DNA of 64,000 nucleotides, taken from the NCBI RefSeq assembly GCF_030272615.1, contig NC_081410.1, positions 501,792,442 through 501,856,441 on the forward strand, read 5' to 3'. The position numbers and the translations under genes are program-made. This document shows positions 1 through 11,496 of this stretch, piece after piece; within the stretch, counting starts at the first letter, position 1; each line of letters starts with the position of its first letter. The notes under the pieces were generated by a model. That model was not told the DNA's origin. It was given only the letters and a program-made list of their open reading frames with translations, and ran no database searches. Origin of the DNA: Cryptomeria japonica. Lineage: Eukaryota; Streptophyta; Pinopsida; Cupressales; Cupressaceae.

Positions 1-1369
1 GACTAGGGTGTGGCACCTTAGTCCTACATAGTTAACATCAAATTTTAGTGACAGGTGCACCTCTGAGTTCGTTTTCCAGTTCTACTTTCAATTTCTAAGT
101 TTCAGTTCAATCAGAGTTTGCATTTTTAGTTTATGTTTGCTTCATTGTTCATCTCCTAGCATATTTGGTTATTGTATCATATTTTGCACTTCACCTCTAC
201 ATTACAAAAAAGGAATATAAACCCTAAGAGATATTCCTTGACTCTCTCTTTCTCTCACAAAAAGTATTCAAAGTGAAATATCTCCCTAGGCTCTTCCATA
301 TTCCAATGTATGGAGGAAAGTGGGGTAAGGTCCTAAACTACCCGATCCCATTTTTCTACATCACAAGTAACAACGAATTAATCTACCAATGTATACTGAA
401 TGGGTATAATATTAGTATAGATGTGAAGATTTTTTTAAAATACATAGAAGGTAAATTCTCAAGTAATGAAATAGTTGGCTAAGTAATACTAGTTATAAAA
501 GAAATGTGGAAAAGCATAAGAGAGAAGAGAATTACATGAGGGTTAGTTATTCATGCAAAATTGAGGGAAGGAAATATGTCCTAGATGAACATATAACAAG
601 TTGAAGCTAAGGAAAATTGGTCCATTTAGATTGTTGCATAGGATTTATAAGAATTCTTATGAGATGGAATTTCTAGTAGGTTTTGTGTTTACCATGATTG
701 ATTTATATTATTGCATATAATTTAAGGCATGGAGAAGGTTATATCATTTTAAAAAAAAGTAAATTGTTGGAAAAGGAATTAGATTAAGTAGCTCATGAAA
801 GAGTGGTTGAGAAAAATAACTACATAAAAAGAATATAAGGAATATTGTGCCTATTATAAAGGAATAAGATATCAAGATCAAGTGTAGTAGTTGGTGTAGT
901 CACAACAACTATTTTCACTTCCTTAATATAGAGCATTGTGCTCAAAATTCTATTACCTAAGATGTTTTATGCAGCAATATCTCAATGGTAAAGCAATCTT
1001 GCATCACCCCAAACAAATTTAGTTTCTCTTTTTTCTTTATTTTTAATCTTCAATATTCTTATAATTGTATAATTGTATTTAAAATATACAATTTAAATTC
1101 GTTATTTTTTCAAATATTTATTTTGTTATTTAAATTGTAATGTATGAATGTCTATCAATAGTATATTTATATAGGTCATAGATATTTCTCAAAGTTAATT
1201 ACATTTGATTTCAATATTTTTTATTTCAACAAGTTACATTTGACTTTACTCTCTAAATTATTTAATATTTCTTTTACATATAATATATTTTATCACAATA
1301 TAATTACAAATTATTTTCCCTCAATTAATATTAATCATAATTCGATCCGTCACCTTTTATTTTAATCGA
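1..1369. other. AT-rich intergenic DNA, nothing recognised
   Basis: No domain-bearing reading frame, RNA gene or repeat family was recognised. Short open frames (for example 273-482) have no recognisable motif and stop in AT-rich sequence. The stretch near 1020-1370 is dominated by A/T runs. Confidence 0.6.
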
Positions 1370-1389
1370 AATCAAAATTTCAACATACT

Positions 1390-1583
1390 AGATAGATAAA
1401 TAATTTCTATCTAACTGCTCTCTTTCAAGATTTACAACTATTTTTTCTTTAATCCCAAAATAACTCTAAAAATATATCATCATACTGATTGATAAATTAT
1501 TTCTATCTAACCACTCTCTTTCACGATTTACAACTATTTTTCTTTAATCCAAAAAGAACTCTCAAAATGTATAATCATACTTA
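1390..1583 (+). repeat. Tandem dimer, about 96 bp unit
   Basis: Two adjacent copies starting at 1391 and 1487 share TTTCTATCTAAC, CTCTCTTTCA, GATTTACAACTATTTTT and CTTTAATCC in the same order. Copy 2 of the larger duplication (48541-48640) has only one such unit, so the dimer arose after the duplication or was lost in the partner. Confidence 0.7.
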
Positions 1584-1599
1584 TACTTTTTGGAAGAAT

Positions 1600-1965
1600 C
1601 ATGGTGCAGACGGCTTTCAAAACGGCACAAGATGGCAGTCACCTCTGCAACTAGAACGCTTTTTCTATGCAGAAGGTAGCGATGAGTTTATGAAAGTAAA
1701 TCTCCTCTTCTTCTAGTTTATGAATTTTTAGCAGCTGTCATTGGGCCATTTTAGTGGTGAGAGTAAGGTGGAGATTGCGACCGAGTGACCACAATGAAGG
1801 CTGTGCCATATCTGCATTCAGAATTAGACCATGACGTAAAATCAATCGACATTCATGTCAGCAAGACTTTACAGCAAAAGTCGCAGATTTTGGGATTTAT
1901 TAGCTTCTCTCAAGTGAAACCCTAATGCGACGAGCAGTGAGTTGGGTATGAAAAATTAAAACATT
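1600..1965 (+). pseudogene. Receptor-like kinase domain relic, copy 1
   Basis: Seen: a frame through 1865-1905 reads DFTAKVADFG, the activation-segment start of a protein kinase, with the DFG codons at 1886-1894. After one stop it continues LLSSETLMRRAV. Upstream, 1790-1820 reads TTMKA then a Tyr-Leu-His-Ser-Glu string, like the ALAYLHSE segment preceding the HRD loop in wall-associated and related plant receptor kinases. The catalytic loop between them is scrambled (VKSIDIH) and the frame is broken repeatedly, so this is a dead fragment of a few hundred bases with no N-lobe that can be followed. Assignment to a WAK-like receptor kinase is inference; membership in the kinase superfamily is fairly safe because the same order of motifs is found in the 48.9-49.3 kb copy. 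Confidence 0.5.
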
Positions 1966-2469
1966 AGCATTTGCATGCAAAGAACGTTTAATATAATAAA
2001 GTCTCTTATGCATTAGATTTTATGATATTGTTCTTATATATATATATATAAAATTGCATGTATGCAAGATAAATTCAGAGAATTTGCAAAGAGATTAAAT
2101 TGCATATCTTTTTATCATAAGAAAATAAAGATGTAATTTGATGATAATGAGAAATATTTTATAGCTTCTTATTGTAATAAAATAAAATTATGCAATAAAC
2201 TATGTTAAAGTTCTAAATTGAAGAAATAATACATAGAATTAATAAAATAAAGTTAATTAATATTTTGTTGAGGAAGTATAAAGTGGAAACTATAAGGAAT
2301 ACAATAAATGCTAAATATATACATGTAAAAAACCTAGAAGATGATCAATATGCATGTGCATTTCTAAGCCCTTAAAAAGTTGTTTATATTATTACACTAA
2401 ACAATGAAAAATAAACATACATAAAATCTTACATGTCAAAAACTATGACATTATTGTTGAGGCTATAAT

Positions 2470-3080
2470 TGTAGACACCTAAAATTGTTCTAGTGTAATT
2501 AAATACATATTTTTATTTATTTAATTATTTTAGCCTAAACCTTCTATTAATTAAATAAATCTTTATTTATTTAATCAATTCATCAAGCCTCTTCTAGCTT
2601 TTCCCTATTTAAATAAATATATATTTGTATTTAAATTATCCTTTCCCTAAATTAAATAAATATTTTATTTATTTAATTGGCTCCACCTCTTCCATTAAAT
2701 AAATAATTCTTTATTTATTTAATTAATTCATTAGATTTTTGCCTCCATGACACTTGTCACTCATTTGTTATTTTATCTTTAACCACCTCTCTAATATTTT
2801 TCCATTTTCGATACATACCTTCTAATTTGAGCCAATCATTTAGTCTTTCACCTCTTAATCCTAGCTCTCCATTTTTAGGGTGTTCTCTATAAAAAAGATC
2901 CTTTCCCAATCTTTCCATATAGAATTCAAGTACAAACACCTACACTTTGTTGAATCATACACAAAAACATCCATTCTCTATTGAGCTCTTGTGCACACAA
3001 AATTTGAGAGCAACCATAATCCATTAAGCAAGATTATGGAGATCAAACCGTATGATCATGTGAAGGTATAATATCAAAAG
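2470..3080 (+). repeat. E1 5' LTR, 3'-truncated
   Basis: Starts TGTAGACACCTAAAATTG and follows the LTR of E2 (read on -) through the AT palindromes (2500-2745), the GACACTTGTCACTCAT block, a CTCTATAAAAAAGATC segment that may hold the TATA box (near 2885), and TGAGCTCTTGTGCACACA. Homology stops after GAAGGTATAAT at about 3075. The last 130 or so bases of the LTR and the PBS are missing. Confidence 0.85.
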
Positions 3081-3119
3081 AGCAAGGGCTATAAGACTAG
3101 AAATTACCATAAATTCAAG

Positions 3120-4420
3120 AATTTCATTCAAGACCTTATCAACAATGGTGCAATCGAAGTTGAGGGACACTCTTGCAATAAAAAAGAAGAAGAAGTGTTT
3201 GAGGATCCATTTCCAAAACATGATAAGGGAAAAGCCCATATAATAGACAACAATAACAATTACACTAATCTGGCTTACAACTACACCATCAATCATATCA
3301 CTAAAGTGGATGATCATTTGTCTACCATAACCATAAAAGGAAATCCCTCAAATGCAATGTCACTACTCAATGGGGTAAAGTTACTTTACAAGGTGCTACA
3401 TCAAAAACAACTTCATCATCCAACAAACAATAGGACCTTGTACACCAATTGGGAGAGACAACTGTTCTCATTTCAATCCTTGAACTCTTGCGCATTTCAC
3501 CTTTACACAAAGCAATCTTGGACAAAATCTTTCTATAAACCTTTGTCCCTAATAAACCAAATGTGGACTACTTTCAAGCCATGGTGAAACACCTTTCTAC
3601 TCCTCATTTCCTCACATTCACTGAAGTAGATTATGCATCTCTACAACAATCACACAATGCACCACTTCACATCGAAGCTTTCTTCCATTAAAAATGCATA
3701 AAACGAGTCTTGACAAATTAAGGACAAGCTGTCAATATCTGCACTGTGAAAGTTGTCTTAGCAATGGGATTTTCTAAAAATGTTGTGGATTCTAGGAAGA
3801 AGATCACTAGAAAGGCATTTGATGAAGAATATAGCTCGTCTAAAGGAATAGTCATTGTATCTCTTTGAGTGGGGCTAGTATCAAGAGATGTGGTTTTCCA
3901 AGTTCTAGATATTGATCTTACATACAACATACTTTTAGGACAACCATGGATACATTTAATGAAAGTAGTGCCTTCAACTTACCATTAATGTATCAAGTTC
4001 CTGCATAATGAAACTGAAGTCATGGTTTAAGGCGATGCAAATCCATACTTGTATTGTAACAACATTTGACCAAGGCTTGAGACAATAGTCCCTATAAATA
4101 AGGAAGCTAAACCATATTCAACATACATTGATCCCAAATCATTAAAATCTTCCACGTCAATGCAAGAAGAAATCAAAGGCAAATTCAAGGACAAAGGAAT
4201 GAGAGAGTACAACCTTAATCAAACCATGTACCTAAAGAAAATGATGGACTCTCCTAAAACTTATGGTAGACCACACCCATCAAAGAGGATATCAATGATA
4301 ATCATCAAATGGGATTCCACCACTTTCACAAGATGGTGTGAAATGAAAGAAGAAGACGTTTACAAGATGGTATATAAAGAACCAAAGGGATAACCTAATC
4401 AAAACCACATCAAAATACCA
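3120..4420 (+). pseudogene. gag-pol: E1 gag C-part and protease remnant
   Basis: 3195-3360 reads EDPFPKHDKGK followed by NHITKVDDHLSTITIKG, matching the gag/protease linker of E2 (41436-41765). The region near 3720-3960 matches the E2 aspartic protease segment: the frame around 3870-3970 gives a string like DLTYNILLGQPWIH, the conserved ILG-(R/Q)PW block of gypsy proteases, but frames are broken and the active-site triplet is not readable. 4160-4393 matches the post-protease linker (IKGKFKDKGMREYNLNQTMY). Gag upstream of this point is deleted. This is a relic with no coding potential. Confidence 0.75.
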
Positions 4421-4559
4421 GTTGAAAATTATGGAAAAGGCTTTAAGTTCAAGTGCAAAAGATGGGATATGATGGAAAAGGTCCCCTAGGGTTACAAAAG
4501 AAAGGTAATATGGAACCACTACAACCTAAGTTGGTACCAAATAAGTAGAGGACATAAGG

Positions 4560-5520
4560 ACATGGTTTTTGCACCCTTGCAGTTATGTGGTATTGAATCC
4601 CAGGAAGCATTACAAATTGCCCATCCTACTTCTACCAAAGATAAAAAATAAGAAAGATTGTTGTTTGACAAATTCAAATAAATGGGAATGGTGGTCTAAT
4701 AAATCATCTAGTGATTATGAGCTTGAAGAAACTTTCAGAGAACCTGGCGAACCTACAAAGGAAAAATATACAAAATTATTCAAAGTTGGTCAAGAATCAT
4801 CAAATTATACACCCCAATATAAGAAACATAGCGGTGAAGCATGGATAAAGAAATTTTGGGATCTTAAACCCTCTACATCTCGAGGCTATAGGTCAAAACC
4901 ATGAAAAGTGAGAAATCCTATTACTTAGTGTCCTAGTGATATTGATTTATCTTCCCTTATGATTGAGACTGATGAGGAGAGTACTAGTGATGATCTTGAT
5001 GACTTCATTGACATAAATGAAGGATATTGTGTCTTTACCCTCATGCTTTCTGACTTTGAACATATCGATGGCCTTTCCCTCATTCACCCCCAACTGATCA
5101 ACCAAGACCAACAAGGATTTCCACAATTTGACACATTCCAAAATGACAAGGCTATTATTGATTACCTTGGCATAAGAGCCGATCTCCCTCTTGGGGACTA
5201 TAAAGAAGAATACACCATTCAACTCAATTGCATGACATACATTGGAGAGGGTTCCAAACCTTCATGTTGCAAAAATGTTAAAATAAAAAAAATTATGGGT
5301 CTTCTAGTGAAAACTACACTGCAACACTTTTAGACACCAAAAAGAAAAGAAAAGAAAGGATGCATCTGATGCCGAAAGCTCTATGAGGTGCCAGAGGATG
5401 GAAGGTTTGACACCCTCCCCATGACATCTTATTAGGAGAAGTCATAAATTTTAATAGAGGAGACAATAGAAATATATCTTGGGATAGTAGAAGAACAACA
5501 CAATATCTATCTTATGTAGT
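4560..5520 (+). pseudogene. E1 protease-RT linker region
   Basis: Decayed frames align with 39720-40371 of E2: 4680-4790 gives NKWEWWSNKSSSDYELEETF and 4959-5270 gives a run starting IETDEESTSDDLDD, both repeated nearly verbatim in E2. This acidic linker lies between protease and reverse transcriptase. No catalytic motif is expected or seen. Confidence 0.7.
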
Positions 5521-5522
5521 CA

Positions 5523-6990
5523 TTGACAAAAAATGAACGACCCAAGTTCATCAAAATTTTTACAGATCAAAAAATTAATTTTGCATGGTCCTACACATAC
5601 ATGCCAAGGTTGGATTTCGACCTTGTCATGCATCATTTAACAGTAACACTAGAAGTGAAAATCGTCAAGCAAAAATTGAGAAAGATGCATACACAAGTGG
5701 CATTATTAGTGAAAGTTGAACTTGAGAAATTGTTGGAGGTTGGTTCTATCAGGACCATTTACTATACCAAATGGATTTACAACCTTGCACCTATGGGAAA
5801 ACCAAATGGTTGTATCAGGATATGCACAGACTTCTGAGATATCAACAAAGCTTATCCCAAAGATGACTTCCTATTGCCAAACATTGATTTAATTATTGAT
5901 CTTACAATTGAACATGCAATGTTGTCACTTATGGATGGATTCTTCAAATACAATTGAATAATAATAGCACCTAAAGATTAGAACGAGACTAGTTTTACAT
6001 GTCCTTGGAATACTTTCTATTGGAATGTCATGCCCTTTGGATTGAAGAATGCAGGTGTTACATATAAGAGAGCCATGACAATCAATATTCACAACATCAT
6101 GCATGTTTTAATGGATGATTATGTGGATGACCTCTTGCATAAATCAATCACTAGAGATGATCATTTGTATGTCTTGGCTATAGTTTTTGATTGGTCAGAA
6201 AAATATAAGGTCATATTGAATCCCAAGAAATATGTCTTCGGAGTGACCTTCGAGAAACTCCTAGGATGCATAGTGTCATAACAAGGAATTGAAGTAGATA
6301 CAACCAAAGTCAAAGAAATTTTAGAAATGCCTCCTCCTAAGAAAATTAGTCAAATAAGGTCATTATGTGTACTTGGAAAGCTCAAATCAATCCATAAATT
6401 CATAGCTTAGCTCACAAATAAGTGTCATTTCTTCCAACATTTACTTCACAAGAATATTAAGTATAAGTAGGATGATAAGTGTCAACAGGCTTTCCAATTA
6501 CTCAAGGAAAATCTCGTGAATCCACTAGTGCTCATGCGACCAATTCAAGAAAAATCATTTTAACTATATATATTCACAACAATGACAAAACTAGGGGCAC
6601 TTTTGGCACAACGGGACCATGAAGAAAAGAACAAGCCATCTACTATATTAGTCACACTTTGGTAGGATATGAGCTTAATTACACTCCAATTGAGAGGTCA
6701 TGTCTTGCCATAGTCTATTTTTCATAGAAATTGTGACATTAAATGCTAACTCATAAAACAAAGCTAATAGGAAGAATTGATCTACTTAAATATCTATTGA
6801 ATAGGGAAACTCTTACAAGCAAGTTGGATAAGTGGGTGATGATCCTAAGCAAATTTAGCATTGAGTATGTTGACAAAAAGGCTATCAAAGGACAAGTAAT
6901 TGCAAATAAATTTGCAAATGCACCAATGAGCGATGATTTTCCTCGTGTATTAGAATTTTTTTGGTAGTCCATCTTTACAGTGACACGCTC
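5523..6990 (+). pseudogene. pol: E1 reverse transcriptase and first RNase H remnant
   Basis: 5523-5837 carries the RT N-part: VMHHLTVTLEVKIVKQKLRKM, then VKVELEKLLEVGSIR and a degenerate CIRICTDF. 5870-6060 includes MPFGLKNAG. The catalytic box YVDD is at 6120-6131 within MDDYVDDLLHKS, and 6230-6270 has the LLGCIVS motif. 6480-6740 aligns with the RNase H block (YISHTLVGYELNYTPIERS in broken frames), and 6743-6967 with the WVMILSKFSIEYVDKK segment closing the first RNase H. There are several stops and indels, so it is non-functional. Homologous to E2 38050-39718. Confidence 0.85.
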
Positions 6991-7455
6991 AAAATTATGG
7001 TAACTTTATTTTGATGGATCCTTCACACAACATGGAGTAGGATTAGGCATACTCTTCATCACACCTAAAGGAGATTCTATTCCTAATTCATATCAGTTAT
7101 CTTTTCCTTGCACAAACAACATTGCAGAGTACAAGGCATTAACTATAGGTCTTCGGATTGTAGTTCAGTGGAAGATCCAAGAGCTTCATATTTTTGGTGA
7201 CTCTCAACTTGTGATCCATCAAATAAATGATGACTATCAAACCAAATATGAGAAACTAATTCCTTACAAGAAAATGGTGGATGAATTTAAGAAGTACATC
7301 AGAGAGATAGTCTTTTAGTAAAAACTAAGAGAAAACAATCGAGTTGTAGATGCCATGGCTACCATTGCCTCCTTGATTGATATGCTAAAAAATATAATCC
7401 ACTATGAGTTCTTGGTGGATAATCATTTGGTCCCTACATATGAGACCCCTCCATT
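6991..7455 (+). pseudogene. E1 second (additional) RNase H remnant
   Basis: 7003-7320 reads LYFDGSFTQHG (first Asp), FPCTNNIAEYKAL (catalytic Glu) and IFGDSQLVIHQIN (second Asp), the Asp-Glu-Asp order of an RNase HI fold. It lies after the normal gypsy RNase H and before integrase. Dual RNase H in this position is diagnostic of the Tat lineage of plant Ty3/gypsy. Here the Glu is retained; the E2 copy has a stop at that codon. A TAG at about 7318 ends the open part. The tail aligns with E2's segment ending near 37500. Confidence 0.8.
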
Positions 7456-7639
7456 GAACTAATATGTGTTATTGACCCCAATTCCCTTTGGTACGATGAT
7501 ATTTTCACCTATCCCCATGACAACACCCTTCCACCCAACCTTTCGAACTAGTCTCATACCTTCATTGAAAAAACCTCCCACTATGTCATCATTTCTGCCA
7601 CACTTTAGCAACACGGTCTTGATGGTACTCTTCTTAGAT

Positions 7640-8202
7640 GTCTACAGAGTGAGTAAGTTCAAATCACATTGCATGAAGTCCATGAAGGTACATATGTGGG
7701 GCTCAATCTAATGGTCCCACCTTACCAAAGAAACTTATAAGGACTAGTTACTACTAGCCCATGATGGAAAAGGATGCATATCAGTTTATGAAAAAATACA
7801 AGTAGTGTTGGATTCATACACACCTAAAACATGCACCAATACAAGAGATTTAACCAATTGCAACACCATGTCCCTTTTGTCAGTGGAGACTCAATCTCAT
7901 GGGAAATATTTATCCTCCATCATCTAACAACCATAAATTCATCATCACTACTACTAAGTATTTCAAAAAGTGGATTGAGGCCATCCCCCTCACCCAAATC
8001 ATGGGTAAGAAGATTGCAACTTTTATCGTCAATTACATCATTTGTATATACAATGATCTCCTTCCCACCATCAGAGATAATGGATGTTCTTACAAGAATT
8101 AGGATGTTCATGATATTTTTGACCGATTCCATATCCAACATTTCTTTTCTACCTCATATTACCCTCAAGACAATGGTCAAGCTGATGCATCTAACAAAAC
8201 AT
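7640..8202 (+). pseudogene. pol: E1 integrase, zinc finger and core, split by C1
   Basis: 7660-7850 is a broken version of the E2 integrase zinc-binding domain (EVHEG, YYWPNMEKD, CKKCQIH). 7890-8102 reads NIYPPSSNNHKFIITTTKYFKKWIEAIP and later DNGCSYKN, the second catalytic Asp region. 8150-8199 reads YYPQDNGQADASNKT, where the third catalytic residue, normally Glu in NGQAE, is Asp. The frame is then interrupted exactly at NKT by the copia element C1, and resumes at 15220 (FLRI). The E2 copy reads continuously across this point, which confirms the insertion. Confidence 0.85.
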
Positions 8203-9442
8203 TGTTAGGATAATCGGTGAACAACTGAGAGGGGGGGCTGAATTGGTTGTTAAAAAATTATATCAATCAAACCACTTAATAACCTTTAACCAGATCACAT
8301 AAACATTAAGTACCGAAATAGCAGAAAGAGATACCGGTAAGTAATAAAACTTAAAAACAAAATAGATAATTAACACAATGCAACCATACCACATAACACC
8401 ATGATTTGTATGTGGAAAACTTGGAAAGGGAAAAACCACAGTGGGAAGCCTACCCATAGTCAAATGATACTTCTACATAAAGTAAGTGATACAATGAGGG
8501 GCCTGCACATGTAGGAAGGCACAATGCCTAGAGCATACTGATCATTACAACAGAATCTCACTGACTATAGAGAGTTTATAACCACCTCAACATAAATGGA
8601 CAACAATCCAAAATAATGAACTGCCAGAGATAGCATGTACCATGCCTGATTACAGTCCCAGTTAAGTTCAATATCAGAGGCCTTTGATTTCTTCCTTAAT
8701 CCCAATTCGATCACCTGTGATCGACAAAATCTCCTTCGCATATGATATTAGATTTCATGACCATGAACATAATCTACAATGAGATCTTACATCAATTTAT
8801 GCAAACCCTAAGGCCTAAACCAATTAGGTTGGCCACCTAAAATATATTACAATAAGATCATTACATACATCCATATTACAATGATATGCCATGTCGGCTT
8901 GAGACCAAAGCAACAATAACCAATCCATAAATCATCCCGGTAACATGTAGAGAACACATTAACATGATACCGGTCCATAACCTAGATAGGTACCAGACCT
9001 AATCTGGGTCCACCACGCCAAAGCAATAGCTTCAAACAGTTGAAGCATGATCAGGGGTCACCTTCTGCTTCCTGAATTCCATCTAGAAGCTGCACCAACA
9101 CCACTTATTCATTTTGCCAGGATTTCTCAGTGAAAGCTCTGCTGGTTAAACCTTGAATCCATGTCGGTAAGGTTTTACAAGAGTGTGTGATATAATCCGA
9201 TTACCAAGTCAATACCGACTAACCAAAACATGCTCCAAAAACATGTAACACATAAAACCAAACATACTCCATAGATCCAAACATGCCAGAAGTGTCCAAT
9301 AGATAGTCCTTTCTGTCGGTAACACTAGATCTTCCGTCGGTAACCAAAACCTATCTGTCGGTAACCAGCCATAATAGCTAGTATTGACATCATTGACAAA
9401 ACATCAATGCAACACATAATCAATTCATCCATATTATTAACA
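8203..9442 (-). repeat. C1 3' LTR
   Basis: 1240 bp. On - it begins TGTTAATAATATGG and ends CTAACA. It pairs with 14022-15219; differences include a roughly 28-bp indel around 9117-9145 and scattered substitutions, so the pair looks much older than that of the Tork element. Three copies of CGGTAAC lie at 9313-9367. Confidence 0.9.
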
Positions 9443-9790
9443 ATCTTGCCCTTTGGCATTGATGGCAACACTAGATGTGAAAAACATGTAAGTACCAAAA
9501 ATGTCAAACAAGTCTCCCCTTGTGGAAGACAGCCAACAATCTCCTGAATATCAATAACTCTCCCCCTGTGAATAATATCTCTAAATTTGTTTTTCACATC
9601 ACTATCTCTCCCCCTTTGACATCAATGCCAGAATTATGACAAAAATATCAAAGCAAGAATATAAACCTCTGAATCTCAAAGCTGACTACTCCCCCTGAGT
9701 AGTAGCACCACTCATCAGTGCCAGAATGAATAATATCTCTAATAGTGCATGTTAGAGTGATGACAAACTGCATAAATCAAGTCTCTGTTG
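9443..9790 (-). other. C1 3' untranslated region and polypurine tract
   Basis: No coding motif between the end of RNase H (about 9790) and the 3' LTR. Immediately beside the LTR, - reads CCAAAGGGCAAGAT, a purine-rich stretch in the position of the polypurine tract. Several CCCCCTGTG/CTCCCCCT runs on + give further purine runs on -. Confidence 0.55.
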
Positions 9791-11115
9791 GAGGGGCAGA
9801 AACCCCTAACCTGTCTCTCAAATACTCAAATGATTCCTTAGATAGTGGTTTAATGAATATATCTGCAATCTACTCTTTAGTGCTCACATAAACCAATTTG
9901 ACTTCCTTTTCTTCTACCTTGTCCTTCAGAAAGTTATACTTTATTGATATGTGCTTAGTCTTAGAGTGAAATACCGGATTCTTAGACATGTCAATAGCTA
10001 CAGGGTTATCACAGGAGATAACTACCAGTTCACTACAATTTACCTTGATATCCTTCAACATTTGCTTCATCAATAAGACTTGAGTGCAATTAGTTGTTGT
10101 TGCAACATACTCAGCTTCTACAGTAGATAAAGAAATGCACGACTATTTTTTGGTGATCCATGAAACTAGTTTCTTTCCAAGAAAGAAAACTCCACCAGAA
10201 GTGCTCTTCCTGTCATCAGTATCTCTCATCCAATCTGAATCAATATATGCACATAAATAGAAATCATCATCTATAGAATACCATAAGCCATATTCTATTG
10301 TTCCTTGCAAATACCAGAATATCCTCTTTACTGCACATTCATGATTTTCTTGAGGATTACTTTGATATCTTGAAACAATACTTACTACATTCATAATATC
10401 TGGTCTAGTCTGAATTAGATATAAAAAGCCACCAATCATAGACTTGTACCTTGTTGGATTTACCAGTGTAGATGTATCTTTGATAGATAATTTATCACTT
10501 GTCACCATAGGAGTACTTACCGGTTTGGAATTATACATACCAAACTTCTTCAATAATTCCCTCAGATACTTAGTTTGACAGCTAAAAATGCCTTTGTCAG
10601 TTTGGGTAATCTGCAAACCTAAGAAAAATCTCATCTCACCAATCATGGACATTTCAAATTCATTCTTCATATTATTAGAAAATTTAATGCACAATTTATC
10701 TTCTCCTCCAAAAATGATATCATCAACAAATACTTCAATAATTAGAATATCATCATCAGTGATCTTATAATACAAATTACTATCAACATTGCCTTTAGTA
10801 AAACCAAGCTTCAAAAGATATTTATCCAACCTTGCATACCAAGCTCTAGGAGCTTGTTTCAATCCATATAAAGCTTTCCTCAATCTGCAAACCATATATT
10901 TATCATCTATCAGTGAAAATCCATTAGGTTGTTCAATGTATACTTCTTCCTCAAGTTCACCATTCAAAAATGCACATTTAAGATCCATTTGATAGACCTT
11001 ATAGTTCTTATAAGCTGCATAGGCAAGAAATATTCTAATAGTTTTAATTCTAGCTACAGGTGCAAATGTCTCACTATAATAAATTCCTTCCATTTGAGAA
11101 TATCCTTAACAAACC
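9791..11115 (-). pseudogene. pol: C1 reverse transcriptase and RNase H
   Basis: 11093-10143 is a 316-residue open block: ETFAPVARIKTIR, LKCAFLNGELEEEVYIEQP, LRKALYGLKQAPRAWY, and the RT active box FVDD at 10718-10731. It is followed by QTRPDIM and the RNase H start YIDSDWMRDTDDRKST. After a TAG at 10143 the frame continues LSTVEAEYVATTT with CDN and the HSKTKHISIKYNF block down to about 9850, covering the rest of RNase H. In RNase H the Asp and Glu positions are retained. Upstream, 11100-11240 contains the decayed join to the integrase C-part. Single stops rather than large deletions inactivate it. Confidence 0.9.
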
Positions 11116-11234
11116 AATCTATCTTTGTTTCTTACAACTTGGCCATCCTCATTCAGTTTATTCCTAAAAACGTTCCAAAAACCATTCTTATTTTTAGGTC
11201 GGGGAACTAAAGTCCAAGTCTTATTCTTTTCTAT

Positions 11235-11490
11235 CTAATCTAATTCATCTTCCATAGCCTTTAACCAATGTTTATCTTTACTAACAGATGCTAGTTCAAT
11301 TTGACAAATAAGACATACCTCTTCATTTGCCAGTCTTCTTCTTGTCATAAATCCCTTGTTCCTATCTCCAATGATTTGATCTTTAAAATGATTTAATCTT
11401 ACATACCTTGGTGTCTTCTGAACTTCAGGTTCATTGCTCTGATCATCAGTCATAGTTTAATTTTCTGATTGTACTGGTGTAACTGTCTTA
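11235..11490 (-). pseudogene. C1 integrase-RT linker
   Basis: 11453-11235 reads RNKGFMTRRRLANEEVCL then KDKHWLKAMEDELD, the linker that precedes the RT fold in copia polyproteins (WxxAMxxEL). It is in a different frame from the integrase block on its 5' side, so one frameshift lies near 11455-11500. Confidence 0.7.
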
Positions 11491-11496
11491 GTTTTC

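Larger units (their letters stand above)
1370..2235 (+). repeat. Copy 1 of a 0.85-1 kb dispersed direct duplication (partner 48530-49545)
   Basis: From the AT-rich start (AAATTTCAACATAC) through the kinase relic to the AT-rich tail near 2230, this segment aligns by eye with 48530-49545 in the same order and orientation. The partner has about 300 extra bases between the AT-rich start and the kinase relic. No terminal repeats or target duplication frame either copy, so a duplicated pseudogene locus is likelier than a transposon. Confidence 0.7.

Noticed and set aside
2757-3317. Open frames on - over the E1 5' LTR
   Set aside because: They overlap LTR sequence that is conserved as DNA in the other LTR copies without conserved frames.
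9325-9597. 90-codon open frame on -
   Set aside because: Crosses the PPT and LTR boundary of C1 and has no homologous motif.
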